NCBI GenBank assembly: GCA_019115825.1
Contig: DXCV01000061.1
Location: 40,172-104,171 of the forward strand
Length of the DNA: 64,000 nucleotides
From: Candidatus Bacteroides pullicola
GTDB taxonomy: Bacteria; Bacteroidota; Bacteroidia; Bacteroidales; Bacteroidaceae
Direction: 5' to 3'
Part shown: positions 1 through 7,835 of the stretch, one piece after another
How positions within the stretch are numbered: the stretch's first letter is position 1
Layout: every line of letters starts with the position of its first letter
Translations under genes and position numbers: made by a program
Notes under the pieces: model-generated
Databases searched by the model: none
Told to the model about the DNA's origin: nothing
Seen by the model: only the letters and a program-made list of their open reading frames with translations

Positions 1-580
1 ATATTGCACTTGCAACCTTTTCTGCAGAAGAATATGGAAAGTCGTCAGATTTTTCATAATCATCACAACAATACCGTTCCATTATATAGGCTATACTTTC
101 TTTTATTGCTGATGCACCGAATGAAATATAATCATCCTCATTGGCTTGAATGCAAACAGTCACAATTTGAGACAAATTTTGCTCCTTGCCAAATTCTAAT
201 TCACATTCTTCAAAAGAGATTTTAATGTTTTCTATTGATTTAATGCTGCTATCCCAATCCCCAAGTGTCAAAGTTTGTATCTGCTCATTAAGTCTAATAT
301 TATCTTTATTGTCTTTATATATATATGGAACTTCGAATGTTTGTTGTCCCCTTTCATAAATATCATTGACAACACTTTGAATATACTCCCCATAAGCGTA
401 GCATGTAGTTAGCCCATAAGTGGTTGTTATATCTTGTAAGAAATGAATATATTCATGAAAAAAAAGAGAGAAATCTCTTTCTGATAGCTTGTTTAAATCA
501 ATTTCACCATCAATTTTTAGATACATCTCAAAAAAAGCAGGTATATATTCACCCCTATTTGTCTTTTGTCTATAATCCAT
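1..580 (-). CDS. Partial protein with HExxH zinc-metallopeptidase motif
   Basis: A leftward frame is open from an ATG at 580 to the window edge, about 193 codons without a stop; the C-terminus lies outside. The product begins MDYRQKTNRGEYIPAFF and has the motif FFHEYIHFLQD near residue 45, where HEYIH matches the HExxH zinc-binding and catalytic signature of metallopeptidases. No signal peptide is seen, so it is probably cytoplasmic. An in-frame ATG at 625 would add 15 residues; I prefer 580 because the extra stretch looks like non-coding AT-rich sequence. The gene is clearly more AT-rich than the operon to its right, suggesting a different origin. The family was not identified. A third metal ligand, expected further downstream, could not be assigned. 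Confidence 0.7.
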   Translation of the reverse strand, partial: MDYRQKTNRGEYIPAFFEMYLKIDGEIDLNKLSERDFSLFFHEYIHFLQDITTTYGLTTCYAYGEYIQSVVNDIYERGQQTFEVPYIYKDNKDNIRLNEQIQTLTLGDWDSSIKSIENIKISFEECELEFGKEQNLSQIVTVCIQANEDDYISFGASAIKESIAYIMERYCCDDYEKSDDFPYSSAEKVASAI

Positions 581-707
581 ATTATTTGAAATTACTATCT
601 TCAATTTATAACATAAGTATCGCATAAAGTAGAACGTATTCCGTGGCCAGCGGCAATGACAGGCAATAATCCCTTATACTTTCCACATTCATACCTTAAA
701 ATCCTTT

Positions 708-1439
708 TTACTCCGGATAAATCATTTTCCGTGTCACTCCGCCGTCCACGGTCAGGGTCTGCCCGTTGATGAAGTCATTTTTCTCGTCGCAGAGGAACAG
801 GATGGCGCGGGCGATGTCTTCGGGCGTTCCGACCCGTCCGCTGGGATGGAACTTGTGGTCGATGGGGCGCAAGGTCTCCTCTTCGTTGACATGAATCCAG
901 CCCGGAGCCACGGCGTTCACGGTGATGCGCAGCGGTGCGAGCGATATGGCAAGGGCGTGTGTCAATGAAAAAATGCCGCCCTTCGACGCGCTGTAGCCCT
1001 CCGTGCCTGCCTCGCTCATCAAATAACGTGTGGAGCAGAGGTTGACGATGCGACCGTAGGCCGTGTTCCCGTTCTGCAGCCTGTGCCTGGCCAGGAACCG
1101 GGAAGTGATGAAGGCCGGGCGCAGGTTGGTTCGGATAATCCAGTCAAATTCCTCCACCGAAGTTTCCGCGATGGGGCTGAAAGCGCTTGTCCCGGCATTG
1201 TTGACGAGGATGTCAAGGTCTCCCCATTGCTCCACGACGGTTTGCAGGCAATGTTCCAGTTGTTCCCGGTCGGCCACGTCAGCGTGGTGGAACACTGCGC
1301 CCGTCTCTTCCGCCACGTCTTTCCCCCGTAGTGAATCAATGTCGCAGAATGCGACCTCGTCGCCGACTTTACGGAACGTCTCCACGATGCTGCGCCCGAT
1401 GCCATGCGCACCGCCCGTTACGAACACCCTTCTTGCCAT
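708..1439 (-). CDS. SDR-family NAD(P)-dependent oxidoreductase
   Basis: A 243-residue classical short-chain dehydrogenase/reductase. The cofactor motif TGGAHGIG lies at residues 8-15, NNAG near 81-84, and the catalytic YSASK near 148-152 with a preceding Ser in the LCSTRY stretch. The tail DGGVTRKMIYPE follows the usual C-terminal pattern. The length matches the family, and a cytoplasmic location is expected. The substrate cannot be told from sequence. An Asp after the second strand (CDID) suggests NAD(H) preference, a weak inference. It is the last gene of a tight six-gene leftward operon, one base after the FKBP gene. That grouping with foldase, thioredoxin and hydrolase genes suggests a small redox or stress cargo set, but no shared pathway is evident. 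Confidence 0.9.
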   Translation of the reverse strand: MARRVFVTGGAHGIGRSIVETFRKVGDEVAFCDIDSLRGKDVAEETGAVFHHADVADREQLEHCLQTVVEQWGDLDILVNNAGTSAFSPIAETSVEEFDWIIRTNLRPAFITSRFLARHRLQNGNTAYGRIVNLCSTRYLMSEAGTEGYSASKGGIFSLTHALAISLAPLRITVNAVAPGWIHVNEEETLRPIDHKFHPSGRVGTPEDIARAILFLCDEKNDFINGQTLTVDGGVTRKMIYPE

Positions 1440-1440
1440 C

Positions 1441-1839
1441 TTAAGCTATGCCTAAAAGTTCAATTTCAAACACCAGCGTGGAGTTGCCCGGTATGCCCGG
1501 CTGGGAAAACTTGCCGTAGCCCATCTCCGCCGGAATGTAAACCTCCCACTTGTCGCCTACGCACATCTGCAGCATGGCGACCATCCACCCCTCGATGAGG
1601 TCGCATAGGCGGATGGCCAGCGGTGCGCCGCCACGGCTGCTGTCAAACTGCCGGCCGTCAATCGTCCGTCCGGTGTAGTGGGCGGTCACGATGCTGCGCG
1701 GCCCCGGATGCCTGCCGTCTGCCTTTCCTTCCGCAAGGACTTTGTAGCAGATGCCTTTGGGGAGTGTTTTCACCCCCTCTTCCTGTGATTTTTGTGCAAG
1801 CCAGTCCTTGTTGGCCTGCACGTATTCTCTTTTGTTCAT
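1441..1839 (-). CDS. FKBP-type peptidyl-prolyl isomerase
   Basis: About 132 residues from the ATG at 1839, beginning MNKREYVQANKDWLAQK. The FKBP fold is recognisable: VTAHYTGRTIDGRQFDSS, then LIEGWMVAMLQMCVGDKWEVYIPAEMGYG and the terminal strand LVFEIELLGI. There is no signal peptide, so a cytoplasmic isomerase or chaperone is likely. The short charged N-terminus resembles the linker seen in small Bacteroidota FKBPs. I chose 1839 because the stop codon of the upstream hydrolase overlaps this ATG by one base (TAATG), a classic coupled arrangement. The longer in-frame extension to 1932 would lie inside the hydrolase gene. Confidence 0.88.
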   Translation of the reverse strand: MNKREYVQANKDWLAQKSQEEGVKTLPKGICYKVLAEGKADGRHPGPRSIVTAHYTGRTIDGRQFDSSRGGAPLAIRLCDLIEGWMVAMLQMCVGDKWEVYIPAEMGYGKFSQPGIPGNSTLVFEIELLGIA

Positions 1840-2654
1840 TATTTGTCGATGTTGTCGGTTTCCAAAAACCGGTTGAATGTCTTTCCGTCCTTCGTCACTT
1901 TTCCGAAGAACATCCTTTCCGGGCGCACCCAATAATCCCTTTCGCCGTAAAGGGCCTGATAGAGCACCATGCGCTCCTTTGTCTCACTGTCAAAGGCGGT
2001 GCGGATGAAACGGTATGTTCCGCCCTTGAAGTGGAGGAAATAACGGCATCCGTCTTCCGGCCTTTGGAACGTCATCAGCATTTTTTCTATCAGTGGCACA
2101 TGCCATGTGTTCACCTCCTGCCGCGTCGGCGTGTGTCCGCCGGGGAAATGGTACGCCTCGTTGTAATGCTCCATGAACGGTGGCTCGTAATGTGCCAATG
2201 CGTCCTGTTCCCCGAACAGCCCCCAGACCTTGTCCTTGTAGTAAGGGCTGCAGCAATCGAACTGGTGACGCTCCAGTTCCGCGAACTCGTCTATCAGCCC
2301 GTCGTCGATGACAAACTCCATCTTCCCGTCTTTTCTCGGCGATTTGTACCGGTGGCTCCCGACACGCTCCTTGAGGAATTTGGTCATTTCAAAGTGCGGG
2401 TTGCCCAACAGTGCGGGAACGCCCACGACGGGAGCAAGCATCTGCGCCAGGAACGAACCGCAACTGTTCCCGACCAGCAGGTTGGGACTCTCCCTGTCAC
2501 AGAGCCTGTGCAGGTATTCCATTGCTTCCTTGGGGCGCATGGGCAGGTCTGGGGCCAGGACTTCAACCTTTCCGTCGAACGCCTGTTTCAACGCCAGTGC
2601 CGGGATGCAACTGCCGGAAGCGAAGAAGCCGTGCAGGAATAAAACCTTTTTCAT
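1839..2654 (-). CDS. YqiA/YcfP-like alpha/beta hydrolase fused to DUF1653
   Basis: The N-terminal ~180 residues resemble the YqiA/UPF0227 esterase family: start MKKVLFLHGFFASGS, nucleophile elbow GNSCGS, acid near FGEQDALAHY and a late His in FPGGHTPT. The last ~70 residues match DUF1653: an FKGGTYRFIRTAFDSE-type opening, VLYQALYG, WVRPERMFF and a final FNRF. That domain is normally a free-standing small protein, so this is a fusion. The start is the ATG at 2654; two codons upstream is only a TTG. It sits 6 bases after the thioredoxin gene and overlaps the FKBP gene by one base. Predicted cytoplasmic esterase or thioesterase; substrate unknown. Confidence 0.8.
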   Translation of the reverse strand: MKKVLFLHGFFASGSCIPALALKQAFDGKVEVLAPDLPMRPKEAMEYLHRLCDRESPNLLVGNSCGSFLAQMLAPVVGVPALLGNPHFEMTKFLKERVGSHRYKSPRKDGKMEFVIDDGLIDEFAELERHQFDCCSPYYKDKVWGLFGEQDALAHYEPPFMEHYNEAYHFPGGHTPTRQEVNTWHVPLIEKMLMTFQRPEDGCRYFLHFKGGTYRFIRTAFDSETKERMVLYQALYGERDYWVRPERMFFGKVTKDGKTFNRFLETDNIDK

Positions 2655-2660
2655 GCCCAA

Positions 2661-2957
2661 TCATAGATGTTGGTCGATTACGGCAAGCAGGTCGGCCCTT
2701 GACATCATGCCGCTTTGCCTCCATAGTGTCTGCCCCTTGCGGAACAGCATCAGTGTCGGCACGGCCTGTATCCCGTATTGGGCGGCAGTCTGCCCGTGCT
2801 TGTCCACGTCCACCTTGATGATGCGCACCTTGTCGCCAACCGTGTCCTTGAGCTGCTCCAGCACGGGGTGCATCATCTTGCAGGGCTGGCACCAGGTGGC
2901 GAAGAAGTCCACCAGCACCAGGCGGTCTTCTGAAATCACGTCGTTGAAAGTTTCCAT
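2661..2957 (-). CDS. trxA: Thioredoxin
   Basis: A 98-residue single-domain thioredoxin. The active site is WCQPC (canonical WCGPC with Gly to Gln) after LVLVDFFAT, and the cis-proline motif is VPTLMLF. No signal peptide or membrane anchor is present, so it should act in the cytoplasm as a protein disulfide reductase. The Gln in the CxxC dipeptide may shift its redox potential, an inference. It lies third in the operon, 12 bases after the DUF169 gene. A chromosomal trxA would be expected elsewhere in the host, so this copy is probably accessory. Confidence 0.92.
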   Translation of the reverse strand: METFNDVISEDRLVLVDFFATWCQPCKMMHPVLEQLKDTVGDKVRIIKVDVDKHGQTAAQYGIQAVPTLMLFRKGQTLWRQSGMMSRADLLAVIDQHL

Positions 2958-2969
2958 CCTAATCCAATT

Positions 2970-3698
2970 TTACTGTTTGTTATTTTGTATTTCTCCGTTG
3001 ATGCGTTTCCGCACAATGGAATATGCTTTTTGGAACAACGCCGACCGTTCCATGGTATTCATCATTTCCTTGAACCGGCCAGCCGGTATGGTGAACGTCA
3101 GTTCATCCTTGGGAACCAGCGGGCGCGCCGACGGGTCGAGCATGCCGATGAAGCATCGGCGGCCGCCTTCCGCGTTCTCCTTGACAGCGAAGGCCACGAT
3201 GCTGCAACAGCCCGAGGCGAAACGTGTGCATACCGCATCATCGTCGTTGTTGTCGTAAAACGCCCACGAGCATAAGCCGGACAGCACGTCGGGAACGGCA
3301 AAGAAGAGTATTCCCTCCACTTCGTCCAAATTGTCAATGTGGTCCATGCGCACGAAATTGAGGTATGGCTTTTCGGACAAGCGGATGCCCAGCCGGGCAA
3401 TGTATTCCTCCACCTGTTCCTTGCTCTGTTTGTAATGTTCCGTCTCCGACACGAACACCGGCACACGGTCGGGCATGGGGGCGAAGGCGGTATAAAGGCC
3501 ACCACCGCCGCAAAGCACATTGCCGGCAGACAGCGTCAGCGGTTCCCCGTCGCATACCTTGCGTATCGCACCGACCATGCAACGGGGTATCTTCCTCACT
3601 TCCGTGGCCGCCTTGTCGCTGTACCCGAAAGCCACGGGGAGAGGCACATCCTCACCGAAAGCTCCCCTGTATTTGGCTATAAATCCCTCTATATCCAT
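2970..3698 (-). CDS. DUF169 family protein
   Basis: A 242-residue protein resembling the DUF169 family (COG2043). Recognisable features are an early PLPVAFGYSD, a Cys-rich central part (IPRCMVGAIRKVCDGEPLTL, CGGGGLYTAF) and a late FTIPAGRFKEMM segment that matches the conserved C-terminal helix region. The function of the family is not established. The pattern of conserved Cys and Gly has led to speculation about metal or cofactor binding, which I cannot confirm. It has no signal peptide. It lies between the recombinase-like gene (11 bases upstream) and thioredoxin (12 bases downstream), so co-transcription is very likely. Confidence 0.75.
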   Translation of the reverse strand: MDIEGFIAKYRGAFGEDVPLPVAFGYSDKAATEVRKIPRCMVGAIRKVCDGEPLTLSAGNVLCGGGGLYTAFAPMPDRVPVFVSETEHYKQSKEQVEEYIARLGIRLSEKPYLNFVRMDHIDNLDEVEGILFFAVPDVLSGLCSWAFYDNNDDDAVCTRFASGCCSIVAFAVKENAEGGRRCFIGMLDPSARPLVPKDELTFTIPAGRFKEMMNTMERSALFQKAYSIVRKRINGEIQNNKQ

Positions 3699-3709
3699 AC
3701 TTCCAAATT

Positions 3710-4345
3710 TTAAGGTTCTTCCTGAATGTCACCTTTCCGTTTTTTCAGCGGCCCTTGATGCGGCCCCCGGTTCAGTTTCACCCCATACTTGTTGAGTATG
3801 CGGAACACCGAACTCCGGCTGCTGAAACCGCTGGCTTCCAATATGGCGTCTATGGACAACCCTTCTTCGTACATATGCACGATGCGTTCCTCACGGTCGG
3901 CCTTCATCTTCCTCCCTTTTGTCTTCTCCTGTTTCTGGCTCATCTTGAGCCGGAGTACATGGGCGGTGGCCATGCGCAATGCGGCCGCCTCTTCCGGCAG
4001 GGAACCGAACATCTCCAGCACATCCCCGGTTTTCGTGTCAGGGAACAGGATGCCACGGGAATCTATCCGGTCATGGATGGAGACCAGCCGCACCACCTTC
4101 ACGCGGCAGAGTTCCAGCAGCACGGCCAGCTCGCGCACTCCGCGCACGGCGTTGCTGAATTTCGCCACCACCAGCTCGTCTCCCCGTCCGAGGTTTGCCA
4201 TGAGCTGTTTCCATGCCGGACGGTGTTTCTCGTGTTCGGACAGTTCCTCCACCACTTGTACGCATCCGTATTCTTCCATCCAACGCTTGTCCGCGTCGAA
4301 CCCGTCATACTGGTCCGCATGGAAGATGTAACCCACTTTTGCCAT
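3710..4345 (-). CDS. Degenerate serine-recombinase-like protein with C-terminal HTH
   Basis: A 211-residue protein with the layout of a resolvase: an N-terminal alpha/beta domain (MAKVGYIFHADQYDGFDADKRW), a GDELVVAKFSNAVRGVRELAVLLEL segment in the place of the usual LDRLGR helix, and a C-terminal HTH (SIDAILEASGFSSRSSVFRILNKYG). The ARVS-type segment carrying the nucleophilic Ser is replaced by IFHADQ, and one of the two Arg of the LDRLGR motif is gone. Recombinase activity is therefore doubtful. A role as DNA-binding regulator of its own operon fits better; this is inference. A TACTTTTG promoter box and a palindrome lie just upstream. Confidence 0.7.
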   Translation of the reverse strand: MAKVGYIFHADQYDGFDADKRWMEEYGCVQVVEELSEHEKHRPAWKQLMANLGRGDELVVAKFSNAVRGVRELAVLLELCRVKVVRLVSIHDRIDSRGILFPDTKTGDVLEMFGSLPEEAAALRMATAHVLRLKMSQKQEKTKGRKMKADREERIVHMYEEGLSIDAILEASGFSSRSSVFRILNKYGVKLNRGPHQGPLKKRKGDIQEEP

Positions 4346-4377
4346 ATCAGATAAGCATATTTGAATGATAACAACTG

Positions 4378-4385
4378 CAAAAGTA
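4378..4385 (-). promoter_or_regulatory. Promoter -7 box for the leftward six-gene operon
   Basis: Leftward TACTTTTG matches the Bacteroidota -7 consensus TAnnTTTG, 32 bases before the ATG at 4345. An ATTG 18 bases upstream is a weak -33 element. A half-site AATCATACT (4405-4413) overlaps that -33 region. Confidence 0.55.
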
Positions 4386-4476
4386 TAAATTTTACCCCAA
4401 AAGCAATCATACTCGGACTTGTCTTTAAGATTATTAAACTCGATTTTTCCTCTTTCTTGCAGTTGCTTTCATCGCA

Positions 4477-4498
4477 AATCATACTCGCAAGTATGATT
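4477..4498. promoter_or_regulatory. Palindromic operator candidate (AATCATACT-N4-AGTATGATT)
   Basis: A perfect 9-bp inverted repeat with a CGCA spacer lies in the divergent region between the recombinase-like gene and the lipoprotein gene. The same AATCATACT half-site recurs at 4405-4413 and in the 35106-35323 intergenic region, so it may bind a shared regulator. Confidence 0.5.
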
Positions 4499-4552
4499 GA
4501 TAATTATCGGTAAAGTTTGGAAGAATATGCCCAACATGGCTTGTCTTTGCCC

Positions 4553-4560
4553 TAATTTTG
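4553..4560 (+). promoter_or_regulatory. Promoter -7 box for the lipoprotein gene at 4587
   Basis: TAATTTTG matches TAnnTTTG, 26 bases before the ATG at 4587. No good TTTG is found at the usual -33 spacing, so the assignment rests on the -7 box alone. Confidence 0.4.
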
Positions 4561-4586
4561 CGGTCAAAATCAAATCATATATCTGT

Positions 4587-5708
4587 ATGAACAATAAAAT
4601 CGAACTCGGAAAACATGTCAAATCGCGCTCCTTGAATGCTGGCTCCTTGCCGTCAATGGCAGGAAAACAAAAATCAAACTCGAAGTTCCCCGGCCTGTTG
4701 TCCGCCGGTTGTGCCATCGCGGCGTTCTCATTGCTGACGGCATCTTGTTCGCAGGAAAACGCCTGTCCGCATTTTGAGACATCCGGCGAAGCCGTCACCG
4801 CCTACCGGGAACATTTGTCCGACGTGCAACATGCGGAAAGCATGGAATGGGAAAAGCTGGCGGCTTCAGTGGCTTCATGGCAGGAACTCCGCGATTCCGT
4901 GTCGGCGGCCTTGCAGCGTGACACCCTCTGCCGGACGCACGACTATCCCGAAGAGACGTTCCGCGCCGTCCACCGTTCCATCGCAGCGGAATATGAAAGG
5001 CTGGCCTTGGCAAAATCCAGGACTTACAGGGAGGTGCTTTGCCTGAAAGAACAAGGAACACCGGCGGCAAGGCGTGAAGACTTGCGCCTGCAATCGGAAA
5101 AGTTGCAGCCTTTCTTCGCGTCGCTTGACACCATACCATTATACAAGGACACTCCCGAACAGGCATTGGCACGTTACGACCGCTTCCTTTCCGCCACGCT
5201 GGAACACGGCATCGCGGACAAGGGCCAGTTCCTTGACTACCTGCGGAACGAGGATGCCCTGTTCCGTTCCTATCTGGCCCACCTTCCCGAACTGGCAGGC
5301 ACGTCCATGGCCGGAATCACGGACAAGACCGAAAGATGCTGCCTTCTGGCCGTGCAATCCGCAGGCAAGCCTTCCTTTGCCGTCGGGGAAGCCGTGCGTT
5401 ACCTGACCATGCGCACCAACCGCCGTTTGCTGCAGAACGCCGCAGCCTGCATGGAGGACATCGGCTGTGGCAGGATGAAATCACCGGAACAGGCACAGGC
5501 GTACTTGTGGATGCTGATGCAACCCCTCATGGGGATGGACGGCAATGGCATGGCCATGCTCTCGCAGGAACAGAAGAAAACCCTCTATGGACTGGCGGAC
5601 AACATGCCGGCAGCCATCGACCGCCTTTGCGACGTTCTCGGTTACGACAAGGAACGTCTGGAAGAGATGCCCATGCTCATGCTGAAAATCCATCTTGCCA
5701 CACTCTGA
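4587..5708 (+). CDS. Putative lipoprotein of unknown function
   Basis: About 373 residues from the ATG at 4587. A basic N-terminal stretch is followed by a hydrophobic run (GCAIAAFSLLTASC) whose LTASC end is a plausible lipobox, at about residue 52. The signal is unusually far from the start, so a later start such as the Met near residue 24 is possible. The mature part is helical and rich in charged residues, with no recognised domain. It heads the rightward group of mobilization-region genes. The upstream frame to 4497 was rejected because it would cross the likely promoter. Cell-envelope location is inferred from the lipobox only. Confidence 0.7.
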   Translation: MNNKIELGKHVKSRSLNAGSLPSMAGKQKSNSKFPGLLSAGCAIAAFSLLTASCSQENACPHFETSGEAVTAYREHLSDVQHAESMEWEKLAASVASWQELRDSVSAALQRDTLCRTHDYPEETFRAVHRSIAAEYERLALAKSRTYREVLCLKEQGTPAARREDLRLQSEKLQPFFASLDTIPLYKDTPEQALARYDRFLSATLEHGIADKGQFLDYLRNEDALFRSYLAHLPELAGTSMAGITDKTERCCLLAVQSAGKPSFAVGEAVRYLTMRTNRRLLQNAAACMEDIGCGRMKSPEQAQAYLWMLMQPLMGMDGNGMAMLSQEQKKTLYGLADNMPAAIDRLCDVLGYDKERLEEMPMLMLKIHLATL

Positions 5709-5738
5709 CACGAACACTATCCAATAAACATCCATTAT

Positions 5739-6185
5739 ATGCTGCAAAAATTTCTTGATGACTTCATGGCTTTCGTGCCGCTCCGGTTTCCAGGACTGCT
5801 GGATGCCGAGACGATGGAAAGCCCGTTGGTGTATGACGATTACATCCTGCTGACCTTCCAAGTCTCCGGCAACTTTACGTTGGAGGAAGTGATGGACATG
5901 CTGGAGGATGACATGGAAATGATCCTGCTCTACCACCACATCCCTTCCCATGCCACGGCATTCGGCCACAGCACTTGCGCCTACTCAAACCCGGCGTTCG
6001 GCCGCATGTTCAAAATCAACGCGCGCACGGATGCCGACGGACGGGTGAAGACCGTCCAGGCGACACTGTTCGATTCGCTCGAACAGATGTGCGGCGAGGT
6101 GTGCAACGACCTCGCGCTCCATGACAGGGGCGGACATTACCAATACCGCAAGGAAAAGTCGGATGTACTCCTTGATTTCCTCTAA
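5739..6185 (+). CDS. Small acidic protein, unknown function
   Basis: A 148-residue acidic protein starting MLQKFLDDFMAFVPLRFPG. It has no signal peptide, membrane segment or motif I recognise; a Met- and acid-rich helix (EEVMDMLEDDMEMILL) lies near residues 50-65. It starts 30 bases after the lipoprotein gene in the same direction and is probably co-transcribed with it. The coding call rests on length, the codon pattern matching its neighbours and tight packing. Confidence 0.65.
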   Translation: MLQKFLDDFMAFVPLRFPGLLDAETMESPLVYDDYILLTFQVSGNFTLEEVMDMLEDDMEMILLYHHIPSHATAFGHSTCAYSNPAFGRMFKINARTDADGRVKTVQATLFDSLEQMCGEVCNDLALHDRGGHYQYRKEKSDVLLDFL

Positions 6186-6218
6186 TGGCCGGACAATACA
6201 TTTCATACATATGCGATT

Positions 6219-6713
6219 ATGGCTTGGAACATGATTCAACTTTTATTTCCGGCACTCCTGGCTATCCTGCCGTTGTGCCTGTACCGGAGGAACGGCAGGC
6301 GGATGTCGCGGTTCTACTTGATGATGGTCAGCCTGGAGACTGCCAGGAAGTTCTATGCGCAACTGCTGGTGGTGTTCCTGCTGGTGTTCCATTTCGTGTA
6401 CGTGAGCGGCCACCCCGGCGAATACGGTGTCTTGCTTTCCACCGTGTTGTCCGTCCTGCTTTGCCCGTTCAGACGGGCCGACAGGTGGCTGCACCGCATC
6501 CACGAGGGGCGCAAGACTTTCATGCTGCTGGCACTTTCGGCATTGGCCACCGGGTTCATACCCCATCTGTACACGATGGCGGTCACTGTGGGCTTTCTTC
6601 TTTTGGCGGCCCTGTTTTATCCTTCCTGTACGGTGTTGAGCGGTTGGAAGGATGAAAAGACGCGGGAGCATTGGAGGGAGTACCCGGAAGTGTTGTCCGG
6701 ATATTATTATTGA
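6219..6713 (+). CDS. Integral membrane protein, unknown function
   Basis: A 164-residue protein with about four hydrophobic segments (near residues 5-20, 45-62, 70-82 and 102-140), short loops and basic residues (RRNGRRMSR) after the first segment. No family is recognised. It lies 34 bases after the previous gene in the rightward block leading to the relaxase. An inner-membrane location is inferred from hydrophobicity. Confidence 0.65.
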   Translation: MAWNMIQLLFPALLAILPLCLYRRNGRRMSRFYLMMVSLETARKFYAQLLVVFLLVFHFVYVSGHPGEYGVLLSTVLSVLLCPFRRADRWLHRIHEGRKTFMLLALSALATGFIPHLYTMAVTVGFLLLAALFYPSCTVLSGWKDEKTREHWREYPEVLSGYYY

Positions 6714-6763
6714 GCCGGTGTCCGGCCGCCAGTGGCAGGCACACGGTGTCACCCGAACATTCT

Positions 6764-7624
6764 ATGACAAATATGAAAATACGAAAGACGATGAAAGACA
6801 AACCTACATTATCCACTTGCATCCCGGCAGGCAAGCCGGTATTGGATTACCTCAAGGAGAAGTCCGGCGAACGGCACACCAAGCTGGAAGCCTATTGCGA
6901 CTTGTTGGACAAGGCTTCGGCCGGCTATGTCTCCGATGTGTTGAGGAAGCTGGACGTGGAATTGCAACCGGGCCAGTTGGCCGTGACGATTACCGACCTG
7001 GCCGAGTGCTGGCATTGGCACCGCGCCACCGTCCGCTCGTTCTTGAACGGGCTGGAATCCCTCGGACAAATCAAGAAGTCCGCCCTGACGCGCAGTTACG
7101 TCATTACGATGGCGGAGGTGGGCGGCAATGAAAAGGAAGCCGGAAAGAACAAAGGGAAAAGAAACAATCCCCTTATGGACAAGGTGGACGCCGCATTGTC
7201 CGAATGGGTCTTTGGCAAGGTGTCCGGCGCGGAATGCGGCCAGGTTTGCCAACGCCTGACCGATGCGGAAACGCCGGACGGTGCCACCCGAACTACGGAC
7301 GGCCTGCCGGACAATGACAAGGCGGCCTATGCGGAAACCTGCCGGACTATAATGGAGCGGATGGCTTTGGCTGCCGTCCGCCGCGTCCTGCGCAAGTACC
7401 GCTTTGGCCCGACCGTTTCTTTGACCGGCTTCTTCAATGACGTGCTTGCGGAGGACTTTACGTTGATGCCCGAAGCGATGGAAACGCTCGCCGAACTGGT
7501 AATCGACGGGGAATCGGAATCCTTGGAGCTGGAAGACGCACAGACAAAAGAAACATTCCGGACACTTTGCAAGCCCTTCAAGACGGTCCTTGCGGACAGT
7601 CTTGAAACCGGGAACGGCAACTGA
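6764..7624 (+). CDS. Putative winged-helix DNA-binding protein upstream of the relaxase
   Basis: About 286 residues from the ATG at 6764. The middle part (residues ~60-115) reads as a helix-turn-helix: VTITDLAECWHWHRATVRSFLNGLESLG followed by a beta-wing-like strand (SALTRSYVITMAE). The rest is helical and lower in similarity. The earlier in-frame start at 6671 overlaps the end of the membrane-protein gene, so I prefer 6764. Its position directly before the candidate oriT and MOBV relaxase suggests an accessory mobilization (relaxosome) or plasmid-control protein, an inference from context. Confidence 0.6.
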   Translation: MTNMKIRKTMKDKPTLSTCIPAGKPVLDYLKEKSGERHTKLEAYCDLLDKASAGYVSDVLRKLDVELQPGQLAVTITDLAECWHWHRATVRSFLNGLESLGQIKKSALTRSYVITMAEVGGNEKEAGKNKGKRNNPLMDKVDAALSEWVFGKVSGAECGQVCQRLTDAETPDGATRTTDGLPDNDKAAYAETCRTIMERMALAAVRRVLRKYRFGPTVSLTGFFNDVLAEDFTLMPEAMETLAELVIDGESESLELEDAQTKETFRTLCKPFKTVLADSLETGNGN

Positions 7625-7699
7625 CAGTGTGAAACCTTGGACAACCGCCTTTTGCAAGGCATAATCATCCCCTTAAAGGCTTGCCGGTGGCATGGCGCA

Positions 7700-7770
7700 A
7701 CGGGCTTGCCCGTCTGCCACGAACCAAGTGAAGGGGGTAGCCTATTACCCCATGCGCCTACGGCGATGGG
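7700..7770. other. Candidate origin of transfer: three adjacent inverted repeats
   Basis: The 211-base gap before the relaxase holds three inverted repeats in 71 bases: ACGGGC-TT-GCCCGT (7700-7713), GGGGTA-N6-TACCCC (7734-7751) and CCCAT(g)CGCC-TAC-GGCGATGGG (7749-7770). The last two overlap and cannot form together. MOBV relaxases typically nick at hairpin-containing sites just upstream of their own gene, so this is the natural oriT candidate. No nic site can be assigned by eye. Confidence 0.5.
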
Positions 7771-7835
7771 AGGGGCTGTCCGACGGGGCAGCAAGCTGGG
7801 ACAGTGCGGTTGTCCGCAAAATAGATACAGACGAT

